Assembly: GCA_902620585.1 (NCBI GenBank)
Contig: CACNJC010000010.1
Span: 1-46,772, forward strand
DNA length: 46,772 bases
DNA from: an uncultured Pelagibacteraceae bacterium
GTDB taxonomy: Bacteria > Pseudomonadota > Alphaproteobacteria > Pelagibacterales > Pelagibacteraceae
Direction of reading: 5' to 3'
Part shown: piece after piece, positions 1 through 9,273 of the stretch
Layout of the letters: every line of letters starts with the position of its first letter
How positions within the stretch are numbered: position 1 is the first letter of the stretch
Translations under genes and position numbers: made by a program
Notes under the pieces: model-generated
Databases searched by the model: none
What the model was told of the DNA's origin: nothing
What the model saw: only the letters and a program-made list of their open reading frames with translations

Positions 1-784
1 ACCCCTTAATCCCCATTTTTGTTTCAATAGATAAAGTACTAACACCATTTCTTGAACCAATTGAACCATTCTCGTTTACATTAAATTTTGGAACTAAAAA
101 TAAACTAATTCCTTTAGTTCCTTTAGGTGCACCTGGAATTTTTGCTAAGACTAAGTGAATAATATTTTCAGTCAAATCGTGATCTCCAGAAGTTATAAAT
201 ATTTTCTGTCCTGTTATTGAAAATGAACCATCAATATTTTTACTAGCTTTAGTTTTAATTAAACCTAAATCAGTGCCACATTGGGACTCGGTCAAACACA
301 TTGTACCGCTCCATTTACCTTCAACTATTTTTGGTAAAAACTTATCTTTAATTGATTGGTCTGCGTGGTGAAGAATACAATTGTAAGCTCCTATGCTTAA
401 TTCACTATATAATTTAAAAGATAAACTTGCTGATGATAACATCTCCTCAAAAAAAGTACTTACAGTTTTAGGCATTCCTTGACCACCATATTTTGGATCA
501 CAAGATAAAGATGTCCATCCATCTGTTATGAATTTTTTATACGCCTCTCTATACCCTGGTGGAGATCTAACTATTCCATTTTCATAAACACATGGACTGT
601 CGTCTCCTATTTTGGCTAATGGATGAACAATTTCTTGATTAATTTTTGCCGCTTGATCTAAGATATCTTTAACTAAATCAGAGCTAATTTCTTTAAATTT
701 TTCTATTTCTTTATAATTCTTATTGTCTTTTAAATTTTCATAAAGAAACATCATATCTTCAACTGGAGCGTTATAAGTGGTCAT
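1..784 (-). CDS. Acyl-CoA dehydrogenase, 3' part missing (window edge)
   Basis: Flavoprotein that oxidises an acyl-CoA to the 2-enoyl-CoA, first step of beta-oxidation. The reading frame is open from an ATG at 784 to the window edge, giving the first 261 residues. It begins MTTYNAPVEDMMFLYENL and carries the N-terminal extension seen in long (about 590-residue) alphaproteobacterial acyl-CoA dehydrogenases, then DPKYGGQGMPK near residue 95 and the FAD-contacting stretch CLTESQCGTDLGLIKTKA near residue 165. The start codon directly follows the TAG of the upstream 3-hydroxyacyl-CoA dehydrogenase gene, so the two are surely co-transcribed. The DMSP enzyme DmdC (methylmercaptopropionyl-CoA dehydrogenase) belongs to this long subfamily, so a role in DMSP demethylation is possible, but the visible part cannot decide the substrate. 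Confidence 0.9.
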   Translation of the reverse strand, partial: MTTYNAPVEDMMFLYENLKDNKNYKEIEKFKEISSDLVKDILDQAAKINQEIVHPLAKIGDDSPCVYENGIVRSPPGYREAYKKFITDGWTSLSCDPKYGGQGMPKTVSTFFEEMLSSASLSFKLYSELSIGAYNCILHHADQSIKDKFLPKIVEGKWSGTMCLTESQCGTDLGLIKTKASKNIDGSFSITGQKIFITSGDHDLTENIIHLVLAKIPGAPKGTKGISLFLVPKFNVNENGSIGSRNGVSTLSIETKMGIKG

Positions 785-3007
785 CTAATTAATTAATGGT
801 TTTCCTGTTTTTAATGTATGAACAATTCTGTCTTGAGTTTTTTTATTTTCGACTAATTTCATAAAACTATTTAATTCTAATTTATACATTTGATCTTCTG
901 TAACTTCTTTATTTAAATCCGTATCTCCACCACTTAAAACATATGCTAATTCTTTACCAACTTCCACACCATGGTCTAGAATCTTTTTATCATTATATAA
1001 CGCTTCAAGTATTTTGTGCATTTTTTCTCTAGCATTTTTACCTGATAGTTTGAATTTACATTCTTTAGAAGTAGATATATCTGGATTATTATAGAGCAAT
1101 TTCCTCGCGGCAGGTAATAGTTCATTTCTATTAATTATCACTTGATGTTTGGTGTCTAAAAACAGAAGAGGTTTTGCTTCTTGAGGTGAGGATGCAGTCT
1201 TTGCATAACCAATTATGTCAAAAACCTTCAATGAAGCATAATCTGGATCTGATTTAGACTCATTTGTTTGAGACCATCTCCATAATAATTCTTTGCAGCC
1301 ACCACCAGCTGGAACTAGTCCAACAATAGTTTCTACTAAACCCATTACAATATTTGTATGTGAAACTACATAATTGCTTTGTAATACAACTTCCTCCCCG
1401 CCACCTAAAGCTAAACCCGATGGAGCTGATATAACTGGATTTTTACAGTACTTAAGATGTTTACACGTTTCTTGAAAATATTTGATAAATTTCTCAACAG
1501 ATTTCAAATCTTTATTTTTTATAAATTTCATTACATAGTTAAGATTTACACCTGCAGAAAACTGCATACTTTCATTAATAATAATCAGAGGTTTGTCAGT
1601 TGCTTTTTTTAAAGCATCCATAGAGTCATAATCTAAAGCATTTGCTTTCGTATTAAATTCAACAATATTAAAATCATTAAATCTAAATATTTCTGCTGAA
1701 TCATTTTTATCTATTTTAAGAACTGTTTTCTTAACCTTTCCAAGAGTTTGTAAATTTGTATATTTTTGTCTTTCACCATAAAAACTTTTTAAATTTTTTT
1801 CTTTAAGTTTCTTTAAAAATTCATTTTCATTTATATTTTCAATTTTTGAAAAGAAATTTTCTAATCCAATAGACTCGAGCATTTCAAATGGGCCCATTGC
1901 CCAATTAAAGCCAAGTCTTAAGGCCTCGTCTATATCATTATACTCATCTGTAATCGATGGAACTAAAGAAGAAGAATATAAAATAATTTTAGATATTACT
2001 GACCAAGCAAATTTACCGTACTTGTCATCTCTGTTTATTAATTCTAAAAGATTAATCTTATCAATTTTCAAATCAATTTTTTTAACTGGAAAATATTTAT
2101 TTTCATTTAAATCAAGAGCTTCTAATATTTTTTTATTTTCTAATTTATTAATTCTGTAGAAACCTCCTTTTCCTTTTCTACCTGTATATCCAGTGTCAAT
2201 TAATTTTTTAATAATAGGTAATCCAGAAACAAATTTTTGAAATTCATCTTTACTTGATAATTCTTTTTGAAAACTTTTCAAAACATCTAACATTAAGTCT
2301 ATACCAATTAAATCATATAAAGCAAAAACTCCTGTCTTTGGTATGCCCATAGGTCGACCAAAAACTGCGTCAGCCTCCTCTACTGATAGATTCATTTTTA
2401 CAGCTTCTGTCATTGCTACCTGCATAGCAAAAACACCAATTCTATTTCCTAGAAACCCAGGTGTATCACCACAAACAATCACACCTTTACCTAATTTAAT
2501 TTCACAAAATTTTTTTAAAGACTCAATTTTGTTTTGATCATTATTCTTATCTCTAACTATTTCGAGTAATCCCATATATCTAACAGGATTAAAAAAATGC
2601 GTAATGCAAAAATCCTTTTTATCTTCTGGGGCAGATTTTTCTGATAAAACTTTTAAAGGTATCGTCGATGTATTTGATGAAACTATCGATTCTTTTTTTC
2701 TTTTATTAAAAATTTTTTTATAGATTTCGTGTTTTATATCAATTCGTTCAACAACTGCCTCAATTATCCAATCGGCGTCAATAACATTATCAAAATCTTC
2801 AGAAATATTTCCAATTTTTAAATTATTTATTTTGTCTTTTTCAAATAGTAAAGGCGGTCTAGATTTAAGAATTCTCTCTTTTGCCCTTTCAACAATTTCA
2901 GTTTTTAAATCTAATAAAACAACAGGTATGTCAGCATTGCACAAATGGGCGGCTATACCACTCCCCATTGTTCCAGATCCAATTACAACAACTTTATTAA
3001 TATTCAT
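785..3007 (-). CDS. 3-hydroxyacyl-CoA dehydrogenase / enoyl-CoA hydratase fusion
   Basis: Bifunctional beta-oxidation enzyme of 740 residues: hydrates 2-enoyl-CoA and oxidises the 3-hydroxyacyl-CoA with NAD. The dehydrogenase half is N-terminal (Rossmann motif GSGTMGSG at residues 10-17, then the C-terminal helical domain with [17 protein letters not shown]). The crotonase half is C-terminal (FSAGVNLN and [10 protein letters not shown], then [15 protein letters not shown]). This domain order is the reverse of FadB/FadJ and is common in Alphaproteobacteria. The frame extends upstream to 3058, but that part lies inside tRNA-Pro; I chose the ATG at 3007 because the NAD-binding strand begins right there. 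It lies 7 nt behind the tRNA 3' end with no visible ribosome-binding site, so it probably shares the tRNA transcript. Substrate range unknown. Confidence 0.92.
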   Translation of the reverse strand: MNINKVVVIGSGTMGSGIAAHLCNADIPVVLLDLKTEIVERAKERILKSRPPLLFEKDKINNLKIGNISEDFDNVIDADWIIEAVVERIDIKHEIYKKIFNKRKKESIVSSNTSTIPLKVLSEKSAPEDKKDFCITHFFNPVRYMGLLEIVRDKNNDQNKIESLKKFCEIKLGKGVIVCGDTPGFLGNRIGVFAMQVAMTEAVKMNLSVEEADAVFGRPMGIPKTGVFALYDLIGIDLMLDVLKSFQKELSSKDEFQKFVSGLPIIKKLIDTGYTGRKGKGGFYRINKLENKKILEALDLNENKYFPVKKIDLKIDKINLLELINRDDKYGKFAWSVISKIILYSSSLVPSITDEYNDIDEALRLGFNWAMGPFEMLESIGLENFFSKIENINENEFLKKLKEKNLKSFYGERQKYTNLQTLGKVKKTVLKIDKNDSAEIFRFNDFNIVEFNTKANALDYDSMDALKKATDKPLIIINESMQFSAGVNLNYVMKFIKNKDLKSVEKFIKYFQETCKHLKYCKNPVISAPSGLALGGGEEVVLQSNYVVSHTNIVMGLVETIVGLVPAGGGCKELLWRWSQTNESKSDPDYASLKVFDIIGYAKTASSPQEAKPLLFLDTKHQVIINRNELLPAARKLLYNNPDISTSKECKFKLSGKNAREKMHKILEALYNDKKILDHGVEVGKELAYVLSGGDTDLNKEVTEDQMYKLELNSFMKLVENKKTQDRIVHTLKTGKPLIN

Positions 3008-3014
3008 ATCGAAA

Positions 3015-3091
<77 letters not shown>

Positions 3092-3101
3092 AACGACTGT
3101 T

Positions 3102-3130
3102 TTTATAGGTTAAATATGCCTTTTTGGCAA
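3102..3130 (-). promoter_or_regulatory. Probable sigma-70 promoter of tRNA-Pro
   Basis: Read on the minus strand: TTGCCA (3130-3125), 17-nt spacer, TATAAA (3107-3102). The predicted start of transcription near 3095 leaves about 4 nt before the tRNA 5' end at 3091, as is usual for tRNA genes. The -35 hexamer overlaps that of the divergent nhaA promoter. Inferred from consensus match only. Confidence 0.5.
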
Positions 3131-3151
3131 TTGAAAGATAGCCACTATAGA
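3124..3151 (+). promoter_or_regulatory. Probable sigma-70 promoter of nhaA
   Basis: TTGGCA (3124-3129), 16-nt spacer, TATAGA (3146-3151). The start of transcription would be near 3158, only about 8 nt before the nhaA ATG at 3166. The -35 hexamer lies within TTGGCAA, whose complement TTGCCAA supplies the -35 of the tRNA-Pro promoter. Inferred from consensus match only. Confidence 0.45.
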
Positions 3152-3165
3152 AGTAAATAATAGCT

Positions 3166-4338
3166 ATGATCCAACACATTACAAAACCTTTTAAATACTT
3201 CTTCAAGTTAGAGGCTGCATCTGGATTAGTTTTGCTTTTTGCCGCTGTCTTAGCTTTGATGATAAGCAATGGTGACTTAAGTGAATTATATTTTTCAACT
3301 TTGGAAAAATATATAACCCTAGGAACTAAAGAATTTGGATTAAAATTAAGTGTACTCCATTGGATAAACGATGTGTTTATGGCAATATTTTTCTTTTTTG
3401 TTTCTTTAGAAATAAAAAGAGAATTCTTACAAGGTGAGCTCTCAAATCCGAAGCAAGCTTTGTTACCAATTATTGGTGCTGTAGGTGGGATGGCTGTTCC
3501 AGCATTATTTTACATTGCGGTAAATTATTCTGATAGCGCAACACTCAATGGTTGGGCTATACCATCTGCTACTGATATAGCTTTTTCATTAGGTGTTTTG
3601 TCTCTATTAGGAAAAAGAGTCCCTGTTTCTTTAAAAGTTTTTTTAACAGCATTAGCGATAATCGATGATTTGGGTGCAATCGTAATAATTGCTTTCTTTT
3701 ACTCAGGTAGTATAAAAATAAAATATCTAGTTTTGATGTTAATTTCAGTAATTGTGCTAACAATGCTTAATAAATTCAAAATTAGAAACTTTTTACCATA
3801 TTTAATTGTTGGAATTTTTCTATGGGATTTTACACATCAATCAGGTGTACATGCAACAATAGCTGGAGTAATATTAGCTCTTACAATCCCACACAATATA
3901 AAAAATAATAAAGAGTCTTTATTATTAAAATTAGAACATGCTTTGTCACCTTATGTGGCTTTTGGAATAATGCCGGTATTTGCTTTTGCCAACGCAGGTG
4001 TCTCTTTGGAGGGACTAACTTTTGCCAGTTTATTAAACCCAGTTCCATTAGGAATAGTTCTGGGTTTATTTTTTGGAAAACAAATTGGCGTTTTTTTGCT
4101 TTCTTATATTGCGGTAAAGCTAAAGTTTGCTGACAAGCCAAACAATTCAACTTGGCCAGCATTTTACGCTGTATCAATTTTAACTGGTATTGGATTTACA
4201 ATGAGTCTCTTTGTAGGAAATTTAGCCTTTGTAAATAATATGGAATATATGGATGGAGTGAAGATAGGTGTTTTAACGGGATCACTTTTATCGACACTTT
4301 TTGGATACTTTTTATTACTTTTATTTTCAAAAAAATGA
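3166..4338 (+). CDS. nhaA: Na+/H+ antiporter NhaA
   Basis: Inner-membrane antiporter of 390 residues, close to the usual NhaA length, exchanging cytoplasmic Na+ for external H+ in sodium and pH homeostasis. Family signatures are plain: MAIFFFFVSLEIKREFLQGEL (residues 72-92), ATDIAFSLGVL with Asp137 (E. coli Asp133 equivalent), and AIIDDLGAI with the ion-binding pair Asp167/Asp168 (E. coli Asp163/164). A lysine in FGKQIG matches the essential TM10 lysine. About twelve hydrophobic segments. The start is the first ATG after a plausible promoter, with little leader. Its TGA overlaps the ATG of the next gene (ATGA), so the scaffold gene behind it is translationally coupled. Sodium antiport fits a marine host. 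Confidence 0.96.
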   Translation: MIQHITKPFKYFFKLEAASGLVLLFAAVLALMISNGDLSELYFSTLEKYITLGTKEFGLKLSVLHWINDVFMAIFFFFVSLEIKREFLQGELSNPKQALLPIIGAVGGMAVPALFYIAVNYSDSATLNGWAIPSATDIAFSLGVLSLLGKRVPVSLKVFLTALAIIDDLGAIVIIAFFYSGSIKIKYLVLMLISVIVLTMLNKFKIRNFLPYLIVGIFLWDFTHQSGVHATIAGVILALTIPHNIKNNKESLLLKLEHALSPYVAFGIMPVFAFANAGVSLEGLTFASLLNPVPLGIVLGLFFGKQIGVFLLSYIAVKLKFADKPNNSTWPAFYAVSILTGIGFTMSLFVGNLAFVNNMEYMDGVKIGVLTGSLLSTLFGYFLLLLFSKK

Positions 4339-4739
4339 TTGACTCAAAGATTATAAAGATTGCATCTTATACTCAAAATGTTGGCTTAAAGAACAAATTT
4401 ACTCACAAGTGTTCAGTAAAAAATACGTTATGTGGTGACTCAATAAAAACTGAATTTATTGTAAATAATTCAAAAATAAAATCAATGCGATATGAAACTG
4501 AGTCTTGTATTCTTTGTGAAGCATCAGCGAGTTTATTTTCAAAAAAAATTAAAAATACTGAAATAAGAACTTTAATTAAAGAAATTAAAGAGTTAAAAAC
4601 AAAAAAGAAAGACTCAAATTATAATTTTCCAAAAAGATTTAAAGAATTTAACCAATTAATTAAAAAAAAGAACATAAACAGATTTAATTGTGTCATATTG
4701 CCTATGGAAGCATTTTTAAAAGCATTTAAAGTGCGTTAA
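4335..4739 (+). CDS. IscU/SufU-like iron-sulfur scaffold protein
   Basis: Protein of 134 residues related to the IscU/NifU N-terminal scaffold family, on which Fe-S clusters are built before transfer to target proteins. Ligand-type residues are visible in family positions: Cys33 and Asp35 (TLCGDS), Cys58 and Cys61 (ESCILCEASAS), and Cys119 (RFNCVILPMEAF). The Lys-rich insertion at residues 75-117 between the second and third ligands resembles SufU more than IscU. No LPPVK-type HscA-binding motif is seen. The start overlaps the nhaA stop by 4 nt. No cysteine desulfurase or Suf gene is adjacent, so its partner must be elsewhere. Family assignment is good; the precise role is inferred. Confidence 0.8.
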   Translation: MIDSKIIKIASYTQNVGLKNKFTHKCSVKNTLCGDSIKTEFIVNNSKIKSMRYETESCILCEASASLFSKKIKNTEIRTLIKEIKELKTKKKDSNYNFPKRFKEFNQLIKKKNINRFNCVILPMEAFLKAFKVR

Positions 4740-4740
4740 T

Positions 4741-5283
4741 GTGAAGAAATACTTTTTAATATTTATTATGTTCGGTTTTTTTACGAATTTGTCTGCTCAA
4801 TATACAAATTTAGCTTACAATTATACATTTAATGGGATTGATGGTAGCAAGATAACTCTAGAAGAATACAAAGGTAAAATAATTGTAGTGGTTAATGTTG
4901 CTAGCAGATGTGGGTACACTCCACAGTATGAAGGACTACAAAACTTATATACTAATTATAAAAATAAAAATTTAGTAGTTATAGGAGTTCCAACTAATAA
5001 TTTTAAACAAGAACCTGGTTCAAATAAAGAAATTAAGGATTTTTGTGAGACAAATTTTGGAATAAATTTTCCTATGACTGAAAAAACTAATGTTATCGGA
5101 AATGATGCGCACCCATTTTACAAATGGGCAAAAGAAAACCATGGAATTGGGGCCATACCAAAATGGAATTTTCATAAAATTGTAGTGGGGAAAGATGGCA
5201 AAGTCTTAGATACTTTCGCCTCATTTACGAAACCAACTTCAAATAAATTTTTAAAAACAATAGAAAAAGAAATTAAAAATTAA
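4741..5283 (+). CDS. Glutathione peroxidase family (thioredoxin-type) peroxidase, exported
   Basis: Thiol peroxidase of 180 residues with an N-terminal signal peptide (residues 1-19, cleavage likely after NLSA), so it should work in the periplasm. The peroxidatic Cys57 is in NVASRCGYT; Trp142-Asn143 of the catalytic tetrad are in PKWNF. The usual Gln of the CNQF block is Asn87 (PTNNF), as in related bacterial proteins with Asp or Asn there. Cys102 (DFCETNFG) matches the resolving cysteine of thioredoxin-dependent members, so thioredoxin or another dithiol rather than glutathione is the likely reductant. GTG start at 4741, 1 nt after the previous stop; an overlapping ATG at 4739 leads straight to a stop and is excluded. 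The 3' end overlaps the convergent MBL gene by 11 nt. Confidence 0.9.
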   Translation: MKKYFLIFIMFGFFTNLSAQYTNLAYNYTFNGIDGSKITLEEYKGKIIVVVNVASRCGYTPQYEGLQNLYTNYKNKNLVVIGVPTNNFKQEPGSNKEIKDFCETNFGINFPMTEKTNVIGNDAHPFYKWAKENHGIGAIPKWNFHKIVVGKDGKVLDTFASFTKPTSNKFLKTIEKEIKN

Positions 5284-6040
5284 AGCTTAGTCCGTCATAT
5301 GCGGGTACTACGTTTGAAGGAAGATTTTTTTTGAGATAATCATAATCTAAATCAGTATGAAGATTTGTTAAAATTGTCTTTTTTGGATTAATAATTTCTA
5401 CTAATTCTAAAGCATCTTCTAAATTAAAATGAGATGGATGTTTTTTGATTTTCAAGCAATCTAATATTAAATACTTTAAGTTATATAAATTTTTTAAAGA
5501 TTTTTTTGGAATTCTATTACAATCACTTATGTAGGCAATTTTTTCAAAAACATAACCAGTAGCTTTAATCATGCCATGTATTACATCGAAAGATTTGATA
5601 GATAGTGTTTTATTTTTTTTTTTAATTTTAAATAAGTTTTTTACAACATTTGGTTTCATTATCGGCTTATAACCAAATCTTTCATAAAAACAATAAGTAT
5701 GAGTTTTTTTCAGAGCTCTAATTGTTCTATGACTTCCGTATACAGGAATCTTTTTATTGTTTTTCCAATAAAAAGGTCTCATCTCAAAAATTCCTGATGT
5801 TTGGTCAGCATGTTCATGAGTATAAATTATCGCGTCTAGAGATTTAATCTTATTTTTAAGAAATTGATTCCTAATATCAGGGGACGTATCAATAGCAACA
5901 GAAATATCTCCGTACTGAATATGAGCAGAGCATCTTGTTCTGATATTTTTTATATTTTTTTTTAGATTTCCTCTGTAATTAGTAATCCACGGTGAGCCTA
6001 GTGAACTCCCACAACCTAATATTGTAAATTTTTTTTTCAA
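5273..6040 (-). CDS. MBL-fold metallo-hydrolase (PhnP-like group)
   Basis: Metallo-beta-lactamase-fold hydrolase of 255 residues. Visible metal-ligand motifs: HEHADQ at residues 75-80 (the final His of HxHxDH is Gln, as usual for this alphaproteobacterial group), His at VIHGM, Asp in AYISDCN, and His in TNLHTDLDYD. The N-terminal ILGCGSSLGSP loop is typical of PhnP/RNase Z-like members that cleave phosphodiesters, but the substrate is not established. It starts with TTG, which overlaps the TGA of tatD (TTGA); no ATG lies upstream of the conserved N-terminus. It is the last gene of the overlapping mltB-to-MBL chain, and its position after tatD is conserved in Alphaproteobacteria. Confidence 0.85.
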   Translation of the reverse strand: MKKKFTILGCGSSLGSPWITNYRGNLKKNIKNIRTRCSAHIQYGDISVAIDTSPDIRNQFLKNKIKSLDAIIYTHEHADQTSGIFEMRPFYWKNNKKIPVYGSHRTIRALKKTHTYCFYERFGYKPIMKPNVVKNLFKIKKKNKTLSIKSFDVIHGMIKATGYVFEKIAYISDCNRIPKKSLKNLYNLKYLILDCLKIKKHPSHFNLEDALELVEIINPKKTILTNLHTDLDYDYLKKNLPSNVVPAYDGLSFNF

Positions 6041-6813
6041 TTTAATTTACCAAAGAGGTTGAAAAAATTTTGAGTTGTTTGGTTTGATAATTCTTTATAA
6101 GAAATGTTTTTTAATTTAGCAAGAAACTTTACGGTGTGAGTAATATAACTTGGTTCATTTGATTTACCACGCAAAGGTTCAGGCGCTAAATATGGAGAAT
6201 CTGTTTCTACCAGTAATCTTTTGATTGGTATTTCTTTAAAAGTTTCAGCTAAATCTTTTGATTTTTTAAATGTAACAACTCCACTAGCAGAAATATATGC
6301 GCCTAGATCAAGAAGCTTGAAAGCAAAATTTTTTGTCCCGGTAAAACAATGGATTAAAATTTTTAATCTTTTTTTTTCAACGGCCTCTTTTAATATTTTT
6401 AAAGTTTCCTCTTCAGCTGATCTTGTATGAACAATCAAAGGTAAATTAGTTTCATGTGAAGCCTCTATATGTTCTTTGAAAAGTGTAATTTGATCATTTT
6501 TTTCTGAGTGATTATAATAAAAGTCTAAGCCAGTCTCTCCAATTCCAATTATTTTTTTACTGAGTTTTAATTTTTCAACTATATTTTTTGATTTAATTTG
6601 TTGATGTTTTTTTGCTTCGTGAGGATGTATTCCATATGTACCGTAAATAGAGTTGTGTTTATTTACTAAATGTAAAATATTTTTATATCCTTTATCTTCA
6701 GTTGATATAGTTAAAATGTATTTAACATTATCATTATTAGCTCTAGTTATTGTTTCTTTTAAAGAAGAAAACATTGGTTCATAAGTTAGGTGGCAGTGAG
6801 AATCTATTATCAT
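6037..6813 (-). CDS. tatD: TatD family metal-dependent hydrolase
   Basis: TIM-barrel metallo-hydrolase of 258 residues; characterised relatives are 3'-5' DNA/RNA exonucleases linked to DNA repair. The metal-binding set is complete: His6 and His8 (DSHCHL), Glu in GIGETGLDFYY, His in LIVHTRSAE, His in LIHCFTGT, and Asp in LVETDSPYLAPEP. The length matches the family. The name reflects the E. coli operon only; TatD is not part of protein export. The ATG overlaps the metG TGA (ATGA) and its stop overlaps the TTG of the MBL gene, so it is translationally coupled on both sides. Confidence 0.95.
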   Translation of the reverse strand: MIIDSHCHLTYEPMFSSLKETITRANNDNVKYILTISTEDKGYKNILHLVNKHNSIYGTYGIHPHEAKKHQQIKSKNIVEKLKLSKKIIGIGETGLDFYYNHSEKNDQITLFKEHIEASHETNLPLIVHTRSAEEETLKILKEAVEKKRLKILIHCFTGTKNFAFKLLDLGAYISASGVVTFKKSKDLAETFKEIPIKRLLVETDSPYLAPEPLRGKSNEPSYITHTVKFLAKLKNISYKELSNQTTQNFFNLFGKLN

Positions 6814-8345
6814 TTTTCTATTTTATTAAACAAAATATCAAGTTCTTTCAACTTTTTATCGTGATCAAAGCAGTTTAAATTATCTATTTCACTTATTAAT
6901 ATATTTTCTTTTTTGATATTCATAGTTTTTAAAACTTTACCAGTAGAAACTGGAATTATTGAATTTAATAAAATGCTTATATTCTTAATTTGTTCAGATA
7001 TTGTGAATAAAATAGTGTGCATTCTTTCTGGGTCATTTTTTTTGACTGACCATGGTTCCAGATCATTAAAATATTTATTAGCTTCAAATGAATAGCTTAC
7101 GACTAATTTAATATATTCATTTAAGTTTTGACTATTCATAAGTTTTATTAAGGTTGGAACATTATTTTTTAACGAGTTAAGTAATTGTAAGTCAACATCT
7201 TTTAATTTTTTTGCTTTTGGAATCTTGTTTGAACAATTTTTTTTTATAAAAGAAAACACTCTTTGACATAAATTGCCATAGTTATTAGCTAAATCGTTAT
7301 TAATACAATTTTTAAGATTTTCCATAGATATGCTTCCATCATTACCTAATGAAACTTCTTTAACGAGATAATATCTTAATTGGTCTACACCATAATTATC
7401 TATAATTTCTATAGGATCTAATATGTTACCTAAAGACTTTGACATTTTTTTATCATCTGAAAGTATCCATCCATGACCAAATATTTTTTTTGGAAGAGGA
7501 AGCTTTGCTGCTAACAAAAAAGCTGGCCAATAAATTGCATGAAATCTTAAAATATCTTTTCCAATTATATGAATATCGGCTGGCCAAAAATTTTTATATT
7601 TTTCTTTTGTAGTATCAGGAAAATTTAAAGCACTGATATAATTTGTTAAAGCATCTAACCAAACATAAATTACATGTTTTTTGTTTTTTGGTACAGGTAT
7701 GCCCCAGGAAAACGATGTACGACTTACTGATAAATCTTTAAGGCCTTTTTCTACAAATTTTACAACTTCATTTTTTCTCGAAACAGGTAAAATAAAATCT
7801 TTATTTTCTTTATAATGTTTCAATAACTTTTTTGACCATGCAGATAGTTTAAAAAAATATGACTCTTCTTCAACCCAATCAACTGTTGAACCAGAAGTTT
7901 TCGAAATTTTCTTTCCATTACTATCTTCAATTTCATCTTCATCATAATAAGCTTCATCGGAAACTGAATACCAACCACTATATTTATCCAAATATATATC
8001 TCCCGACTTAACTAATCTGTCCCAAATATCTTTCACTGATTTATAATGTCTGTCTTCTGTAGTACGAATAAAATCATCGTTTGATAAATTTAAAATTTTT
8101 GTTAATTCTTTAAATTTTTCTGACAATTCATCGCAAAAGACTTTTGGAGATTTTTGGTTCTTTTCAGCTTCTCTTTGTATTTTTAAACCATGTTCATCAG
8201 TGCCTGTTAAAAAAAGAACGTTATATCCCTCTAATCTTTTAAATCTTGCAAATATGTCAGCTATAATACTTGAGTAAGCGTGCCCCATATGCGGATTTCC
8301 AGAGGGGTAATAAATTGGAGTTGTTATATAAAAATTTTTATTCAT
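6810..8345 (-). CDS. metG: Methionyl-tRNA synthetase
   Basis: Class I aminoacyl-tRNA synthetase of 511 residues that charges tRNA-Met. The HIGH-type motif is HMGH at residues 19-22; the KMSKS loop (DDKKMSKSLGN) lies near residue 300. The connective domain carries no zinc cysteines, matching the short MetG group without a C-terminal dimerisation domain that is usual in Alphaproteobacteria. The anticodon-binding helical domain follows to the end. The start overlaps the 3' end of holB by 8 nt, and the stop overlaps the tatD ATG. Confidence 0.97.
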   Translation of the reverse strand: MNKNFYITTPIYYPSGNPHMGHAYSSIIADIFARFKRLEGYNVLFLTGTDEHGLKIQREAEKNQKSPKVFCDELSEKFKELTKILNLSNDDFIRTTEDRHYKSVKDIWDRLVKSGDIYLDKYSGWYSVSDEAYYDEDEIEDSNGKKISKTSGSTVDWVEEESYFFKLSAWSKKLLKHYKENKDFILPVSRKNEVVKFVEKGLKDLSVSRTSFSWGIPVPKNKKHVIYVWLDALTNYISALNFPDTTKEKYKNFWPADIHIIGKDILRFHAIYWPAFLLAAKLPLPKKIFGHGWILSDDKKMSKSLGNILDPIEIIDNYGVDQLRYYLVKEVSLGNDGSISMENLKNCINNDLANNYGNLCQRVFSFIKKNCSNKIPKAKKLKDVDLQLLNSLKNNVPTLIKLMNSQNLNEYIKLVVSYSFEANKYFNDLEPWSVKKNDPERMHTILFTISEQIKNISILLNSIIPVSTGKVLKTMNIKKENILISEIDNLNCFDHDKKLKELDILFNKIEK

Positions 8346-9273
8346 TAGAAAGTTTACTACTTATTGCATTCAATAATGAATTTTGATTAAGATTATATTT
8401 TAAAAACTTATTGATATTATTAACTACAAAAAATTTATCCTCAATAACTTTATCTATATTTTTTATATTTTGACCTTTTAGATTATAGAAATAAATATCT
8501 GTTAAAAGTAAAATCAAATTTATTAAATTTAAATCTTTATTTTTTTTATATAAATTGAGTAATAATTGTATATTTCCTAAAAAACTATCGTTAACATTGA
8601 TTTCATTTTCTTCACAAATTTTATTAAATTTTAAAAAATTTCCAGGTGTTAAATTTAAATTATCGAAACTAAAATTAACTTTTATATCATTTTTTTTTAT
8701 CAGAGAATCGATAATTTGAGACTTTTGTTTTTTATCTAATATTATTTTGAATTCTAATGCTCTGGAATTTATAGTCTTTATCAATGGTTTAGTTTGATTA
8801 TTTATTAATATAAAATAATTATTAGACGAAGGCTCCTCTATAACTTTTAAAAGAGCATTTAAGCTATTATCGTTAAAAAGCTCTATATCGTCTAAGATTA
8901 CAAATCTTTCTTTATTAGTCATCGTGGTCTTTAATATTTTTGATTTTAAATCACGAATGTCATCAACTTTGATGTTTTTGTAGTGATCTCCAGAAAGATG
9001 AATAATATTTGGAAAAACACCATTTAAATACTGTTTGTAAATTGTAGAGTTTGGTAAAATTGTTTTGTTTTTTATATCATAATTATCACGATCAAAAGCG
9101 TAAGTCAGGAAATGATTTACTAATGTAAATTTACCGTTGCCTTTTTTTCCAGAAATCATCAATACTTTTGGAAATTTTTTTGTAATGTACAGATTTATTA
9201 AAAAATCTAATTTTTCGTCTAGTCCAAAAAGAACTAGAGAATTTTTTGGATTAATATAATCGTTTGTAATCAT
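8338..9273 (-). CDS. holB: DNA polymerase III delta' subunit
   Basis: AAA+ clamp-loader subunit of 311 residues, part of the complex that loads the beta sliding clamp. The N-terminus has a P-loop-like GKKGNGKFT near residue 43 and then KVDDIRDLKSKI and NALLKVIEEPSSNNYF, both typical of delta'. The zinc module of E. coli delta' is absent, with no cysteines there. Identification is supported by position: tmk-holB-metG is a conserved alphaproteobacterial order. The C-terminal collar region is poorly conserved. ATGA overlap with tmk. Confidence 0.9.
   Translation of the reverse strand: MITNDYINPKNSLVLFGLDEKLDFLINLYITKKFPKVLMISGKKGNGKFTLVNHFLTYAFDRDNYDIKNKTILPNSTIYKQYLNGVFPNIIHLSGDHYKNIKVDDIRDLKSKILKTTMTNKERFVILDDIELFNDNSLNALLKVIEEPSSNNYFILINNQTKPLIKTINSRALEFKIILDKKQKSQIIDSLIKKNDIKVNFSFDNLNLTPGNFLKFNKICEENEINVNDSFLGNIQLLLNLYKKNKDLNLINLILLLTDIYFYNLKGQNIKNIDKVIEDKFFVVNNINKFLKYNLNQNSLLNAISSKLSNE

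Noticed and set aside
4741-5283. Glutathione peroxidase as a damaged enzyme because the tetrad Gln is Asn
   Set aside because: Bacterial relatives commonly have Asp or Asn there, and the peroxidatic and resolving cysteines and Trp-Asn are kept.
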